Below, in pieces: positions 10,908 through 19,946 of a stretch of DNA of 44,746 bases; the stretch's first letter is position 1; every line of letters begins with the position of its first letter. The stretch is from NCBI GenBank assembly GCA_946620645.1, contig CAMONN010000003.1, positions 1 to 44,746 on the forward strand. The letters run 5' to 3'. Below the pieces are notes generated by a model. That model saw only the letters and a list, made by a program, of their open reading frames with translations, had not been told where the DNA came from and did not search any database. The stretch comes from an uncultured Clostridia bacterium (GTDB lineage Bacteria; Bacillota; Clostridia; Oscillospirales; Oscillospiraceae). The position numbers and the translations under genes are program-made.

Positions 10908-11574
10908 CTACAGCGGGTTCTCTCTGCGGAGGCTGAATGAACCGCGCTTTGCCCATGTAAAGTTGCTGGGCGGCTGGATTTTCTATTTTGTGATGTACTT
11001 TATTACCGAGAACCTCATCCCGGCGGAACAATGCCACCCCATTCACTGCGCGCTGGATGATCTGATTCCTTTCAATGAATTCTTTGTCATCTTTTACGTC
11101 GGCTGGTATTTTCTGGTTTTCGGCACGCTGCTCTACACCTTCTTTTATAACACGGAGAACTTTAAAAAAGTTCAGACTTTTATCATTGTCACTCAGGTTA
11201 TTGCCATGACCTGCTATGTGCTCTACCCCAGCCGGCAGGATCTTCGTCCCCAGGTGTTTGAACGGAACAACATTCTGACAGCCCTGATGGCTTTTATCTA
11301 TTCCTTTGATACCAGCACAGGCGTCTGTCCCTCCCTTCATGTGGGATACTCTCTGGGCATTCTTTCGGTTGCGTGGAAGGATCCCGAGCTGAAACGTACC
11401 TGGAAAGTTCTGCTGACCTTTGTGGTGATTATGATTTGTCTGTCCGTCTGCTTTGTCAAACAGCATTCGGTACTGGATGTGCTGTGGGCACTGCCCATGT
11501 GTCTGGTGGCGGAGTGCGTCACCTTTGGGAAGGATTACTGGCTTCCGCGGCTGCGGGGAGAGAAACTGAGATAA
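10888..11574 (+). CDS. PAP2/inositol-phosphorylceramide-synthase-like membrane phosphatase
   Basis: A 228-residue membrane protein with about six helices. The PAP2 signatures are recognisable: YPSRQDLRP (113-121) as motif 1, CPSLH with His151 as motif 2, and KQHSVLDV with His193 and Asp197 as motif 3. This arrangement is closer to the PAP2_3/AUR1-like branch than to classical PgpB. Such enzymes remove or transfer phosphate or phospho-head groups on lipids outside the membrane. ATG at 10888 is preferred, with GAGG nine bases upstream; a longer frame from 10780 would lie inside the acyltransferase gene. Tight overlap with the acyltransferase and nearness to the PIG-L gene support a shared lipid role. 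Confidence 0.78.
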   Translation: MKKKPVDYSGFSLRRLNEPRFAHVKLLGGWIFYFVMYFITENLIPAEQCHPIHCALDDLIPFNEFFVIFYVGWYFLVFGTLLYTFFYNTENFKKVQTFIIVTQVIAMTCYVLYPSRQDLRPQVFERNNILTALMAFIYSFDTSTGVCPSLHVGYSLGILSVAWKDPELKRTWKVLLTFVVIMICLSVCFVKQHSVLDVLWALPMCLVAECVTFGKDYWLPRLRGEKLR

Positions 11575-11617
11575 ACCGAACAGACTGACGGCAGGGAGAC
11601 TGCAGAGGAGCTGAAGA

Positions 11618-12538
11618 ATGGCAAGGGAACTGACAAAGGCGCAGCTGGTGGAGCAGAGCATAAACAAAAAATTTCACAAGACCCTCTGGCGGCCCTTTGT
11701 AAACGCCCTGAAGCAGTATGAACTGATTCAGCCCGGGGACCGGATTGCGGCCTGCATTTCCGGCGGGAAAGACTCGTTCCTGAACGCAAAGCTCCTGCAG
11801 ATGCTCCAGCGCCACAGCGATGTGCCTTTTGAGCTGATCTATCTGATGATGGATCCCGGATACAGTCCCGAGACCCGCCGGCAGGTGGAGGCGATGGGTA
11901 AACTTCTGGAGATCCCCCTTACGGTGTTTGAAACGGATATTTTTGCGGTAACGGAAGCCGTCGGAAAAGACGGGGACGCCTGTTACCTCTGCGCCAGGAT
12001 GCGCCGGGGCAGCCTCTACAGCAAGGCCAGGGAGCTGGGCTGCAACAAAATCGCTTTGGGCCATCACTTCAGCGACGTGATAGAAACAACCCTGATGGGT
12101 ATGTTCTACGGCTCCCAGCTGCAGGCCATGCTGCCCATGCTCCACAGCACCAACTTTGAGGGGATGACGCTGATTCGCCCTCTTTACTGTGTCCATGAGG
12201 ACAGCATCCTTGCCTGGTGCCGCTATAACGAACTGGATTTCATCCGCTGTGCCTGCCGTTTTACACAGAACTGTGACAGTGAGGAGACCGGCAGCAAGCG
12301 GAAAGAGATCAAGGAACTCATTGCCCGTCTCCGGGAGACCAATCCCAACATTGAGCAAAGCATTTTCCACAGCATTCACAAGGTACACCTGGACACCTTC
12401 CCTGGCTATAAGACGGATGGGGAGGAGTACAGCTTTCTGGAGAAATTCCGGGAAGAGGAAGAGCGCCGTGTCGGTACGGGCGCAAGGCTGCCCGGCTGTG
12501 CGATGTCGTGCGCTGCGAACAAGGAAAGAAACAGCTGA
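11618..12538 (+). CDS. TtcA-like PP-loop ATPase (tRNA thiolation family)
   Basis: A 306-residue N-type ATP pyrophosphatase of the TtcA/TilS superfamily, which adenylates a tRNA base before sulfur transfer. The PP-loop SGGKDS is at residues 48-53. Conserved cysteines typical of the iron-sulfur TtcA group are present: CYLC (C122, C125) and CAC (C211, C213). GHHFSD near residue 149 is the second conserved family block. A cysteine pair near the C-terminus (GCAMSC) is additional. The likely product is 2-thiocytidine at tRNA position 32, but firmicute paralogs are not all characterised. GAGGAG lies ahead of ATG. The stop overlaps the next start in TGATG, so it is coupled to the radical SAM gene. 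Confidence 0.82.
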   Translation: MARELTKAQLVEQSINKKFHKTLWRPFVNALKQYELIQPGDRIAACISGGKDSFLNAKLLQMLQRHSDVPFELIYLMMDPGYSPETRRQVEAMGKLLEIPLTVFETDIFAVTEAVGKDGDACYLCARMRRGSLYSKARELGCNKIALGHHFSDVIETTLMGMFYGSQLQAMLPMLHSTNFEGMTLIRPLYCVHEDSILAWCRYNELDFIRCACRFTQNCDSEETGSKRKEIKELIARLRETNPNIEQSIFHSIHKVHLDTFPGYKTDGEEYSFLEKFREEEERRVGTGARLPGCAMSCAANKERNS

Positions 12539-14373
12539 TGGACAAACGGTTAAAACGAATTCTGCCGCGGGTGCAGAAACCGGCTCGCTATACCGGCGGG
12601 GAATATAATCAGGTTATAAAGGATCCGGAGTCCGTAGACATCCGGCTGGCTTTCTGTTTCCCGGATACCTATGAAATTGGCATGTCAAACCTGGGGATGA
12701 GCATCCTCTATCACACCATGAACAGTCTCCCCTTTGTCTGGTGCGAGAGGGTTTTCGCTCCCTGGGGAGACATGTATGCGGAAATGAAGCAGGCGGGAAT
12801 CCCGCTGTATGCGCTGGAGAGCGGGGATCCGCTCTCTGAGTTTGATTCCCTTGCCTTCTCCATCGGCTATGAGATGGCCTATACCACCGTTCTGGATATG
12901 CTGGACATGGCGGGGCTCCCTCTGCGCACCGAAGACCGTCCGGACCTGCTGCCGCTGGTATGGGCGGGCGGAACAGCGGGCGTCAACGCCGAGCCCATGG
13001 CCCCCTTTATCGATCTTTTCGTGATTGGCGAAGGGGAGGAGATGAACAATGAACTTCTGACCCTGCTGCGGCAGGCCAAGCTGGAGGGCTGGAGCAAGCA
13101 CGATTTTCTCTGCCGGGCAGCTCAGATCGGCGGTGTTTATGTGCCCTCACTGTATGAGGTGCGCTATCTCCCGGACGGGAGCATCGCCTCTGTGACGCCG
13201 AAGGACGGGGCGCCTGCAAAGGTGCAGAAGCGCATCATCCAGAATCTGGATTCGGTCCCGTTCCCAACGCACCCTGTTGTTCCCTCCACCGAGGTGGTGC
13301 ATGACCGGGTGAGCCTGGAGCTTTTCCGGGGTTGTGTGCGGGGCTGCCGCTTCTGCCAGGCGGGGCATGTTTACCGGCCGATTCGCGCGAAAAAGAAAGA
13401 AACGCTGGTACGGCAGGGAATCGAGTCCCTGAAGAACACCGGGTATCAGGAACTGACCCTGCTGAGCCTCTCCACCAGCGACTACCGGGAGCTGCCCGCG
13501 CTCTGTGACGGGCTTTTAGATTACTGCGAGGAGCGCAGTATCGGATTGTCGCTGCCCTCCCTGCGGGCGGACAACTTCTCCATGGAGCTGATGCAGCGCC
13601 TGCAGAAGGTACGCAAAAGCGGGCTTACTTTTGCTGTGGAGGGCGGCAGCCAGCGGCTGAGGGACGCCATCAACAAGAACGTGACGGAAGAAGACCTGCT
13701 GAACACCTGCAGGATCGCCTTCGCCGGCGGATGGAATAACGTGAAGCTCTACTATATGCTGGGTCTGCCTACTGAGACGGATGAGGACATTCTGGGTATC
13801 GCCGAAATGGCCAACAAGGTGCTGCACTGCTGGCGGGAAAACGCCAAGAACAAGAACCGCGGTGTGCGGATTACCGTTTCCACCTCCTGTTTTATTCCCA
13901 AACCCCACTGCCCATTCCAGTGGGAGGCGCAGATCAAACCGGAAGAGTATATGCGCCGGGTAAACCTCCTGAGAGGGGCGATAACGGCGAAAAATGTGGT
14001 ATATAACTGGCACGATGCCGAGACCAGTCTCATTGAGGCGGTACTCTCCAGAGGTGACCGGCGGGTGGCGGATGCCATCGAGCTGGTGTTTCGCAGGGGC
14101 GGGCGTCTGGATGCCTGGAGCGACTGGTTCTCCTTTCAGCGGTGGGTGGATGCTTTCCGGGACTGCGGCATTGACCCGGCCTTTTATGCCAACCGGGAAA
14201 TCCCGGCGGATGCAGTTCTGCCCTGGGACCATATTGTCGTCGGGGTAAGAAAGGCCCACCTGCTTCGGGAGCGGGAGCGTGCCTACCGCGCGGAGCTTTC
14301 CCCGGACTGCCGGATGCAATGCTCCGCCTGCGGCGCAGCGGGACTCCTGACGGAGGGAAAGTGCGATGGATAA
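12538..14373 (+). CDS. B12-binding-domain radical SAM protein (TIGR03960-type)
   Basis: A 611-residue radical SAM enzyme. Residues 30-180 form a Rossmann-like region resembling B12-binding domains (MSNLGMSILYH, then WAGGTAGVNAEP and IGEGEE). The radical SAM cluster motif is C266-x3-C270-x2-C273. A C-terminal segment ends in CSACG, a possible extra metal site. The family is conserved in Clostridia and always, as here, sits beside a DUF2344 protein; its reaction is not established as far as I know. ATG at 12538 overlaps the previous stop by one base and has AAGGAAAG upstream, so the extra ten codons that could be read upstream are rejected. It overlaps the next gene by eight bases. Confidence 0.88.
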   Translation: MDKRLKRILPRVQKPARYTGGEYNQVIKDPESVDIRLAFCFPDTYEIGMSNLGMSILYHTMNSLPFVWCERVFAPWGDMYAEMKQAGIPLYALESGDPLSEFDSLAFSIGYEMAYTTVLDMLDMAGLPLRTEDRPDLLPLVWAGGTAGVNAEPMAPFIDLFVIGEGEEMNNELLTLLRQAKLEGWSKHDFLCRAAQIGGVYVPSLYEVRYLPDGSIASVTPKDGAPAKVQKRIIQNLDSVPFPTHPVVPSTEVVHDRVSLELFRGCVRGCRFCQAGHVYRPIRAKKKETLVRQGIESLKNTGYQELTLLSLSTSDYRELPALCDGLLDYCEERSIGLSLPSLRADNFSMELMQRLQKVRKSGLTFAVEGGSQRLRDAINKNVTEEDLLNTCRIAFAGGWNNVKLYYMLGLPTETDEDILGIAEMANKVLHCWRENAKNKNRGVRITVSTSCFIPKPHCPFQWEAQIKPEEYMRRVNLLRGAITAKNVVYNWHDAETSLIEAVLSRGDRRVADAIELVFRRGGRLDAWSDWFSFQRWVDAFRDCGIDPAFYANREIPADAVLPWDHIVVGVRKAHLLRERERAYRAELSPDCRMQCSACGAAGLLTEGKCDG

Positions 14374-15049
14374 GCTGAGACTGCGCTTTGAAAAGACCGG
14401 GCGGGCAGTTTACATTTCCCATCTGGACCTGATGGCCACCATGCAGAGGGCTTTTTCCCGGGCGGGACTGGAATTGAAGTATTCAGAGGGCTTTAATCCG
14501 CATCCTCTGATTTCAATCCTGCTGCCGCTTTCCGTCGGTACGGCCAGCATCTGTGAACTGATGGACTTCCGTCTGAGGGAGTCGTCTGATTTCCAGGTGA
14601 CACGGGAATTGCTCCAGACCCTCCCGGAACGCCTGACTGCTGCCCTGCCGGAAGGAATCCGCGTCCTTGAAGCCTATCCTGCTGAGAAGAAAAGCGCCCT
14701 GCTGAAGTGGCTGGACGTGAAGGGCAGACTGGAGTATGACGGCGGAGCACCGGCGCCGGAGGACCTGGCGGCGTTTTTCGCCCAGCCTGAAATTGTCATT
14801 GAGAAGAAAACAAAACGCGGTATGGGCATGTCCGACATCCGGCCCGCAATTCAGAACATCTCTTTTGAAAGAGACGGTACGACCGGGGACGCCATTCTCC
14901 TTGATGCCCGGATCTCTGCCCAGGAACCGACGCTGAATCCGGACCATATGGTGGCGGCCCTGCGGCAGCTTCGGCCGGAGCTTGCGCCGGATTTTGCGGA
15001 GTTCACCCGCCTGGAAACCTGGGACGCGGAAGAGAATCTTTATCGGTAG
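14366..15049 (+). CDS. DUF2344/TIGR03936 family protein, partner of the radical SAM enzyme
   Basis: A 227-residue cytoplasmic protein beginning LRLRFEKTGRAVYISHLDLM, with SEGFNPHP at about 39-46, the hallmarks of the DUF2344 family. In many Clostridia this domain is either fused to, or encoded right after, the radical SAM protein, as here with an eight-base overlap, so a joint role is likely. In related genomes the pair is often followed by ribonuclease G and rplU/rpmA; here a glycosyltransferase follows instead. Function is unknown. Confidence 0.87.
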   Translation: MDKLRLRFEKTGRAVYISHLDLMATMQRAFSRAGLELKYSEGFNPHPLISILLPLSVGTASICELMDFRLRESSDFQVTRELLQTLPERLTAALPEGIRVLEAYPAEKKSALLKWLDVKGRLEYDGGAPAPEDLAAFFAQPEIVIEKKTKRGMGMSDIRPAIQNISFERDGTTGDAILLDARISAQEPTLNPDHMVAALRQLRPELAPDFAEFTRLETWDAEENLYR

Positions 15050-15123
15050 AGGCCTTTGCGCTCTGCCGCAAATATGGTGATCCTCCCTGATCATTTCGTG
15101 AATGTGCATGGAAAGGATGCGGC

Positions 15124-16200
15124 ATGGGAAAGAAACGAATCGCCTTTTTTCAGGAAGATCTGGGCCCCGGCGGCATCCAGAAGAGCCTTTTTAACCTGCT
15201 GAGAAACCTGGACTACAGCCGGGTGGATGCCGAGCTCTTTCTGTTTGAAAAGGGCTGCTTCTATGAGGGCGGGCTCCCCCGGGAGCTGACGGTCCATGTA
15301 GTGGAAAAGCCGCCGCGGTTTCTGAGCTTTCTGCCCTTTGAGACGGCTGAAAAGCTTTGGCACCGGGACTGGGACCAGTTCGGCGAGTACGATCTGGCGG
15401 CGGATTTTAACAGCTATCAGTTTGGCTGCGCTGCCGGCACCCTGGGAGTCAGAGCCAAAAAGCGGGTCATGTGGATCCATAATAATGTGGAGATCAAGCA
15501 GCGGAATGAATGGAAGTACCGGGTGCTCTGGTATTTTTTCAAAGGCAAATTCCGTCGCTATGACGGCTTCATTCCCTGCTCGCCTGCCCTTACAGAACCG
15601 TTCCGGAGACTGTCCGGTCAGACGGATGCGGAATACAGGGTGATTGCAAACTATATCGACGTGCCCGAAATCCGCCGGAAACAGCGGGAGCCTTTGTCAG
15701 AAGAGCTTACTGCGGAGATTGACGAGGATAAAGTCAATTTTGTGGCGCTTGGCCGGCTCTCCCATCAGAAGGGTTATGATATCATGATTCCACTCTTCGC
15801 CTCCTGCTGCCGCAGCCGGGAGGATTTACAGCTCTATATCATCGGGGAAGGACCGGAACATGAGGCGCTGTTAAGGATGGCGGAGCAGGAAGCACCGGGA
15901 TACATCCATTTTCTCGGGCAGCAGGCAAACCCCTATGCGGTCATGAACCGCATGGACGCTTTTCTTTCCACCTCCCGCTATGAGGGTCAGCCCCTGAATA
16001 TAGAGGAGGCCAGAGTCATCGGCCTGCCCCTTTACTGTTCCAAAAATCTGGAGGCCTACTCGGAAGGCCTGGAAGGTTATGAAGAGGACGCCCTTGCCCG
16101 CGCCATTTGTGATGCCCGGAAAACCCCGAAGCGTCCGGATGATCTGGAGGAGTACAACCGAAAGATTTTGGAAAGCATTTACGCACTGGCGGAAGCATAG
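15124..16200 (+). CDS. GT4-type glycosyltransferase
   Basis: A 358-residue retaining glycosyltransferase with the GT-B fold. The N-terminal glycine-rich loop is GPGGIQKS (residues 14-21), the C-terminal donor domain opens with VALGRLSHQKGYD, and the nucleotide-sugar-binding helix region reads YEGQPLNIEEA, matching the EX7E-type element. There is no signal peptide or membrane helix, so it acts at the cytoplasmic face, probably on a capsule, teichoic acid or glycolipid precursor. The sugar is not predictable. It starts 74 bases after the DUF2344 gene with AAAGGA seven bases before ATG and is followed by a shared terminator with the convergent phosphatase gene. Confidence 0.85.
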   Translation: MGKKRIAFFQEDLGPGGIQKSLFNLLRNLDYSRVDAELFLFEKGCFYEGGLPRELTVHVVEKPPRFLSFLPFETAEKLWHRDWDQFGEYDLAADFNSYQFGCAAGTLGVRAKKRVMWIHNNVEIKQRNEWKYRVLWYFFKGKFRRYDGFIPCSPALTEPFRRLSGQTDAEYRVIANYIDVPEIRRKQREPLSEELTAEIDEDKVNFVALGRLSHQKGYDIMIPLFASCCRSREDLQLYIIGEGPEHEALLRMAEQEAPGYIHFLGQQANPYAVMNRMDAFLSTSRYEGQPLNIEEARVIGLPLYCSKNLEAYSEGLEGYEEDALARAICDARKTPKRPDDLEEYNRKILESIYALAEA

Positions 16201-16254
16201 GCTGCCGCAAAGGATAAAAAGCTGCCCGTCGTGACCGCAGTTTAATCAGAGAGA

Positions 16255-16283
16255 AAGCTCCCCGGCGTTTAGCCGAGGAGCTT
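16255..16283. terminator. Bidirectional hairpin terminator between convergent genes
   Basis: Arms AAGCTCC and GGAGCTT plus an inner CGGC/GCCG pair set, with one mismatch and a five-base loop. A short T-run (CTTTTCACTT) follows on the plus strand and TTTCTCTC on the minus strand. The stop codon of the minus-strand phosphatase lies in the loop. Confidence 0.65.
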
Positions 16284-16919
16284 TTCACTTAATTCTGCGG
16301 GGCTGCGGACAATCGTCGTTGCTCCGGCTTCTGTCAGCTGCTTCTCTGTGCGGAATCCCCAGGTAACCGAAATGCAGTCCATCCCGGCATTGCGGGCGGT
16401 TTCAATGTCTACTTCCGTGTCGCCGATGTAGACACAGTCCGTGACTTCAAGCCCCATCTGACGGGCTGCGGAGAGCACGGTGTCGGGCGCGGGCTTGCGG
16501 CGCACAGCCGGGCTCTCTCCGATGACCACATCCATCAGATTCGGAAAGAAAACCTCAGCCAGCTCCTGCACGGCGGAATCCGGCTTGTTGGAGATGATAG
16601 CCTGCCGGATCCCCGAAGCCCTGAGCGCTTCCGTCAGCGGAAGAATACCGGAGTAGGGAGCGGTTTTGATACGGCAGTGGGCGTCGTACCAGGGCTTGTA
16701 AAAGGCGAGAATCTGTTCATAGAGTTCGTCGGAACAACCCTCCGGAACACAGTGGCGGATGAGATAGGCGGCGCCGTTGCCCAGGGATTGCGCAACGTGC
16801 TCCAGGCTGACTTCCGGCAGCTTGTATTCCCGGAGACTGCGGTTTACAGAGTCGGCGAGATCGCCCAGCGTATCCAGGACGGTGCCGTCCATGTCAAATA
16901 ATACAGCCTGATAACGCAT
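16269..16919 (-). CDS. gph: HAD-family phosphatase, phosphoglycolate phosphatase type
   Basis: A 216-residue HAD superfamily hydrolase of the Gph/PpaX group. Motif I is DMDGT with nucleophile Asp9 and general acid Asp11, followed by an alpha-helical cap (residues about 15-80). Motif II is ISNKP near residue 109, the motif III lysine is in RKPAPD, and motif IV is GDTEVD. All catalytic residues are present. It probably dephosphorylates phosphoglycolate or a similar small phosphoester; pyrophosphatase activity is possible. It starts seven bases after the CoA-transferase stop and is probably co-transcribed with it. Its stop is inside the shared terminator. Confidence 0.85.
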   Translation of the reverse strand: MRYQAVLFDMDGTVLDTLGDLADSVNRSLREYKLPEVSLEHVAQSLGNGAAYLIRHCVPEGCSDELYEQILAFYKPWYDAHCRIKTAPYSGILPLTEALRASGIRQAIISNKPDSAVQELAEVFFPNLMDVVIGESPAVRRKPAPDTVLSAARQMGLEVTDCVYIGDTEVDIETARNAGMDCISVTWGFRTEKQLTEAGATTIVRSPAELSEKLLG

Positions 16920-16926
16920 ATTCTGT

Positions 16927-18234
16927 TCAGATCAGGATCCCGCGCTTTTTCGCATCGAAGGTCAGCTCGTCGCGGAAATCCGGGTGCGCGATGGCAATCA
17001 GCTGTTTGACCCGGGAGGACAGGGTTTCACCCCGCAGGTGGGCAAGACCGTATTCCGTTACAATATAATCCACGTCGTTTTTGCTGGTGGTAACGACCGC
17101 ACCGGGGGTAAGGCTGGTCTTGATTTTGCTGATGGTGCCGCCCTTGGCCGTGGAGGTAAAGGCAATGAAACTCTTTCCGCCCCTGGACTGGCAGGCGCCG
17201 CGGACATAATCCACCTGGCCCCCGGAGCCGGACATAATCTTCGTCCCGATGCTCTCGGCACAGACCTGCCCGAAGAGATCTACTTCCAGGGCGGCATTGA
17301 TGGAAATCATATTGTCATTCCGGCAGATGACCTCCGGATTGTTGACATAGTCCACCGGCATGATGGCGATGGAGGGATTGTCGTCAATAAAGTCGTTGAT
17401 GGCTTTGGAGCCGAAGGCGAAGGTTGTGACGGTAATCCCGCGATGGATCTGCTTTCTGCTGTTGTTTACGGCGCCGCACTTGATCAGGTCCACCATGGAG
17501 CTTGTAAACATTTCGGTATGAATGCCGAGATCATGTTTAGACTGCAGTGCGAGACCCACAGCATCGGGGATGGCCCCGATACCCAGCTGGATGCAGGCAC
17601 CGTCCGGGATCTGTTCCGCAATGAGATTTCCAATGATGCTGCTGGTCTCATCCAGTTTGGCGGGGGGCAGGGTCGGTAGTTCAAAGGTGTTCTCCACAAG
17701 GCCGGTAATCTGGCTGATGTGCAGCTGTTCACCGCGAACGGCGCGGGGGGTATTTTCATTGACTTCGACAAAAATACGCTTGGCTTTATCGATCATGGCG
17801 GGGGAGTAGGAACTGACGGAGCCGAGGCTGAAATAACCGTGCTTGTCCATGGGGGAGACCGAAACACAGAAAGCGTCATAGTCATAGTTTTCGCGGATAT
17901 GCCGGGGGCAGTCGCGGTAGTAGTTGGGGATGTAGTCCGCCCAGCCTTCTGCAAGAGCCTTCCGGGCACCGCCGCTTGCGAACCAGGATTCACCCATGAC
18001 TTTACCGAACAAATGACCGTCGGCGTAAAAGGGATAGGGGAAACTGTCCAGCAGCATCTGGACCCGTACACCCTTCAGGCCGCTGTTTTCCGCCCGCCGG
18101 CAGAGCGCGTCGATGATGGCGGGGGTCTGTGCAATGGCGGCATCCATGCCGATCAGCCAGTTGTCGCCCACCTGAGCGGCCACCTCATCGGCCGTCATTT
18201 TCTTTTGCTTGTATTGTGCCTGATAATCTGACAT
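16927..18234 (-). CDS. Acyl-CoA:acetate CoA-transferase (butyryl-/4-hydroxybutyrate-type)
   Basis: A 435-residue enzyme of the acetyl-CoA hydrolase/CoA-transferase family I that moves CoA between short-chain acids. The catalytic glutamate is in GIHTEMF (about residue 241), with the oxyanion-forming QLGIGAIPD block about 20 residues before. The C-terminal domain has GSGGQVDYVRGA and VTEYGLAHLRG, typical of the butyryl-CoA/4-hydroxybutyrate/propionyl-CoA transferase branch. Whether the substrate is butyrate, propionate or another acid cannot be settled by eye. ATG at 18234 is preferred because GAGG is eight bases away; the ATG at 18240 is too close. It lies downstream of the decarboxylase genes but after a terminator, so it may depend on read-through. 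Confidence 0.85.
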   Translation of the reverse strand: MSDYQAQYKQKKMTADEVAAQVGDNWLIGMDAAIAQTPAIIDALCRRAENSGLKGVRVQMLLDSFPYPFYADGHLFGKVMGESWFASGGARKALAEGWADYIPNYYRDCPRHIRENYDYDAFCVSVSPMDKHGYFSLGSVSSYSPAMIDKAKRIFVEVNENTPRAVRGEQLHISQITGLVENTFELPTLPPAKLDETSSIIGNLIAEQIPDGACIQLGIGAIPDAVGLALQSKHDLGIHTEMFTSSMVDLIKCGAVNNSRKQIHRGITVTTFAFGSKAINDFIDDNPSIAIMPVDYVNNPEVICRNDNMISINAALEVDLFGQVCAESIGTKIMSGSGGQVDYVRGACQSRGGKSFIAFTSTAKGGTISKIKTSLTPGAVVTTSKNDVDYIVTEYGLAHLRGETLSSRVKQLIAIAHPDFRDELTFDAKKRGILI

Positions 18235-18260
18235 ATTCATTACCTCTTTACCTGTTTACA

Positions 18261-18289
18261 CAAACAAAAAGCCCGCAGTACACGGGCTT
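18261..18289 (-). terminator. Intrinsic terminator between oadB and the CoA-transferase gene
   Basis: On the minus strand a GCCCG/CGGGC stem (arms 18283-18289 and 18269-18275, seven-base loop) runs into TTTTTGTTTG. It lies 17 bases after the oadB stop. No convincing promoter is seen between it and the CoA-transferase, so partial read-through may set the ratio of the two units. Confidence 0.7.
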
Positions 18290-18305
18290 CTTGTTGTTCT
18301 CTTGA

Positions 18306-19526
18306 TCAGCCGAAAACACTCAGCAGGAATCCTGCTGCGATGGCCGAGCCAATGACGCCGGCTACGTTCGGGCCCATGGCGTGCATCAGCAGATAGTTGC
18401 TTTTGTTGTACTTTCTTCCGACATCCTGGGAAACGCGTGCGGCCATCGGAACGGCGGAAACGCCTGCGGAACCAATCAACGGATTAATGGTGCCGCCGGA
18501 GGTTTTGTACATGATGATGCCGCCGATCAGACCGCCCACCGTGGAAATTGAGAAAGCGATCAGACCGAGAATGATGATCTTGATCGTGCTAAAGTTCAGG
18601 AAGTTCTGCGCAACCATCGTTGCACCCACCGAAGTGGCCAGGAAGATTGTGACAATGTTCATCAGTGCATTCTGCGCCGTGTCGCTCAGGCGGTCTGTCA
18701 CGCCGCATTCACGAAACAGGTTGCCCAGCATCAGGCAGCCGATCAGCGGGGCGGTGGAAGGAAGAAGCAGGATGACGAAGGTGGCGACAACGATCGGGAA
18801 GATGATCTTTTCGGTCTTCGACACTTCGCGGCTCTGCACCATTTTGACCTTGCGCATCTTGTCGGTGGTCATCAGCTTCATAATCGGCGGCTGGATCAGC
18901 GGGATCAGCGCCATATATGAATATGCCGCAATGGCAATGGGACCGAGGAGTTCAGGCGCAAGCTTGGTGGTCAGGTAAATGGCCGTAGGGCCGTCCGCAC
19001 CGCCGATGATGCCGATGGATGCGGCCTGCGGTCCGGTGAAGCCCAGCAGCACGGCACCGAAGAAGGCAACAAACACGCCCAGCTGCGCGGCGGCGCCGAG
19101 CAGGAGGCTTTTGGGGTTGGCAAGCAGCGGGCCGAAGTCCGTCATTGCGCCGACGCCCATAAAGATCAGCGAAGGGTAAATACCCGCCTTTACGCCGATA
19201 TAGAAGAAGTCCAGCAGACCGCAGTTCGACATAATGTGGCCGTAGCTGTGATAATACGGGCTGGTGGAATCAAGGAACGCCTCCCACAGTTCGGGGTGGT
19301 ACAGTGCGTTGCTGCCCATCCCGATAAAGTAACTCAGGTTCGACAGGAGACAGCCGAATGCGATGCCGCAGAGCAGCAGAGGCTCAAACTTTTTGACGAT
19401 ACCGAGATAGAGCAGCACGAAGGCGATGATGATCATGACAAGGTTCTTCCACCCGCCGTCCGTGGTAAAGAAAGCCGCAAAACCGGATTCAAGAGCCAGC
19501 TTTTGCAGGACACCCATTATATTCAT
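18306..19526 (-). CDS. oadB: Sodium-pumping decarboxylase beta subunit
   Basis: A 406-residue polytopic membrane protein of the OadB/GcdB/MmdB family. It decarboxylates carboxybiotin and couples that to sodium export. The hallmark GGADGPT is at residues 175-181, with Asp178 in the position of the essential sodium-linked aspartate, and the C-terminal GNLFRECGV and [10 protein letters not shown] blocks are conserved. About ten membrane segments are visible. AAAGGAGG lies five bases before ATG. It is the last gene of the oadA-oadG-biotin carrier-oadB unit and is followed by a terminator. Confidence 0.93.
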   Translation of the reverse strand: MNIMGVLQKLALESGFAAFFTTDGGWKNLVMIIIAFVLLYLGIVKKFEPLLLCGIAFGCLLSNLSYFIGMGSNALYHPELWEAFLDSTSPYYHSYGHIMSNCGLLDFFYIGVKAGIYPSLIFMGVGAMTDFGPLLANPKSLLLGAAAQLGVFVAFFGAVLLGFTGPQAASIGIIGGADGPTAIYLTTKLAPELLGPIAIAAYSYMALIPLIQPPIMKLMTTDKMRKVKMVQSREVSKTEKIIFPIVVATFVILLLPSTAPLIGCLMLGNLFRECGVTDRLSDTAQNALMNIVTIFLATSVGATMVAQNFLNFSTIKIIILGLIAFSISTVGGLIGGIIMYKTSGGTINPLIGSAGVSAVPMAARVSQDVGRKYNKSNYLLMHAMGPNVAGVIGSAIAAGFLLSVFG

Positions 19527-19538
19527 GCGGGCCTCCTT

Positions 19539-19946
19539 TTAACCAAGCACGACGAGCGGAGCACCCGTTTCCACGACGGCGCCCTTCTGGGCGACAACCT
19601 GTTTGACCGTGCCGTCGCAGGGTGCGGCAACTTCGTTTTCCATCTTCATGGCTTCAATAATCACCAGCACATCGCCGGCTTTGACAGCCTGACCGACCGC
19701 GACCTTCACCATCAGCACGTTGCCGGGCAGAGGAGCGTCGACACGGGTTCCGGCGGCAAGCGCCTCGCCGGCGGGTGCGGCGGAAACTGCTGCAGGGGCT
19801 GCGGCCACGGGCGCGGCAGCGGGCGCGGTGTAAGCCGGTGCGGGGGCAGCGGGAGCGGCCAGTTCATACTCGTCTACGAGCATGGCCTCGCCTTCTTCGA
19901 CCTCAACCTCATAAACGCGGTTATTCAGCGTAACTTTATACTTCAT
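19539..19946 (-). CDS. Biotin carrier protein of the sodium-pumping decarboxylase
   Basis: A 135-residue biotinyl protein. A short N-terminal region is followed by an Ala/Pro-rich flexible linker (about 29-60) and a biotinyl domain with EAMKMENE, where Lys101 is the expected biotin attachment site. It shuttles carboxyl groups between the OadA carboxyltransferase and membrane OadB. In classical Klebsiella OadA this domain is fused to the alpha subunit; here it is separate. ATG at 19944-19946 overlaps the oadG end by 11 bases, with GGGAGG nine bases upstream; the longer frame from 20015 is inside oadG and rejected. Confidence 0.93.
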   Translation of the reverse strand: MKYKVTLNNRVYEVEVEEGEAMLVDEYELAAPAAPAPAYTAPAAAPVAAAPAAVSAAPAGEALAAGTRVDAPLPGNVLMVKVAVGQAVKAGDVLVIIEAMKMENEVAAPCDGTVKQVVAQKGAVVETGAPLVVLG

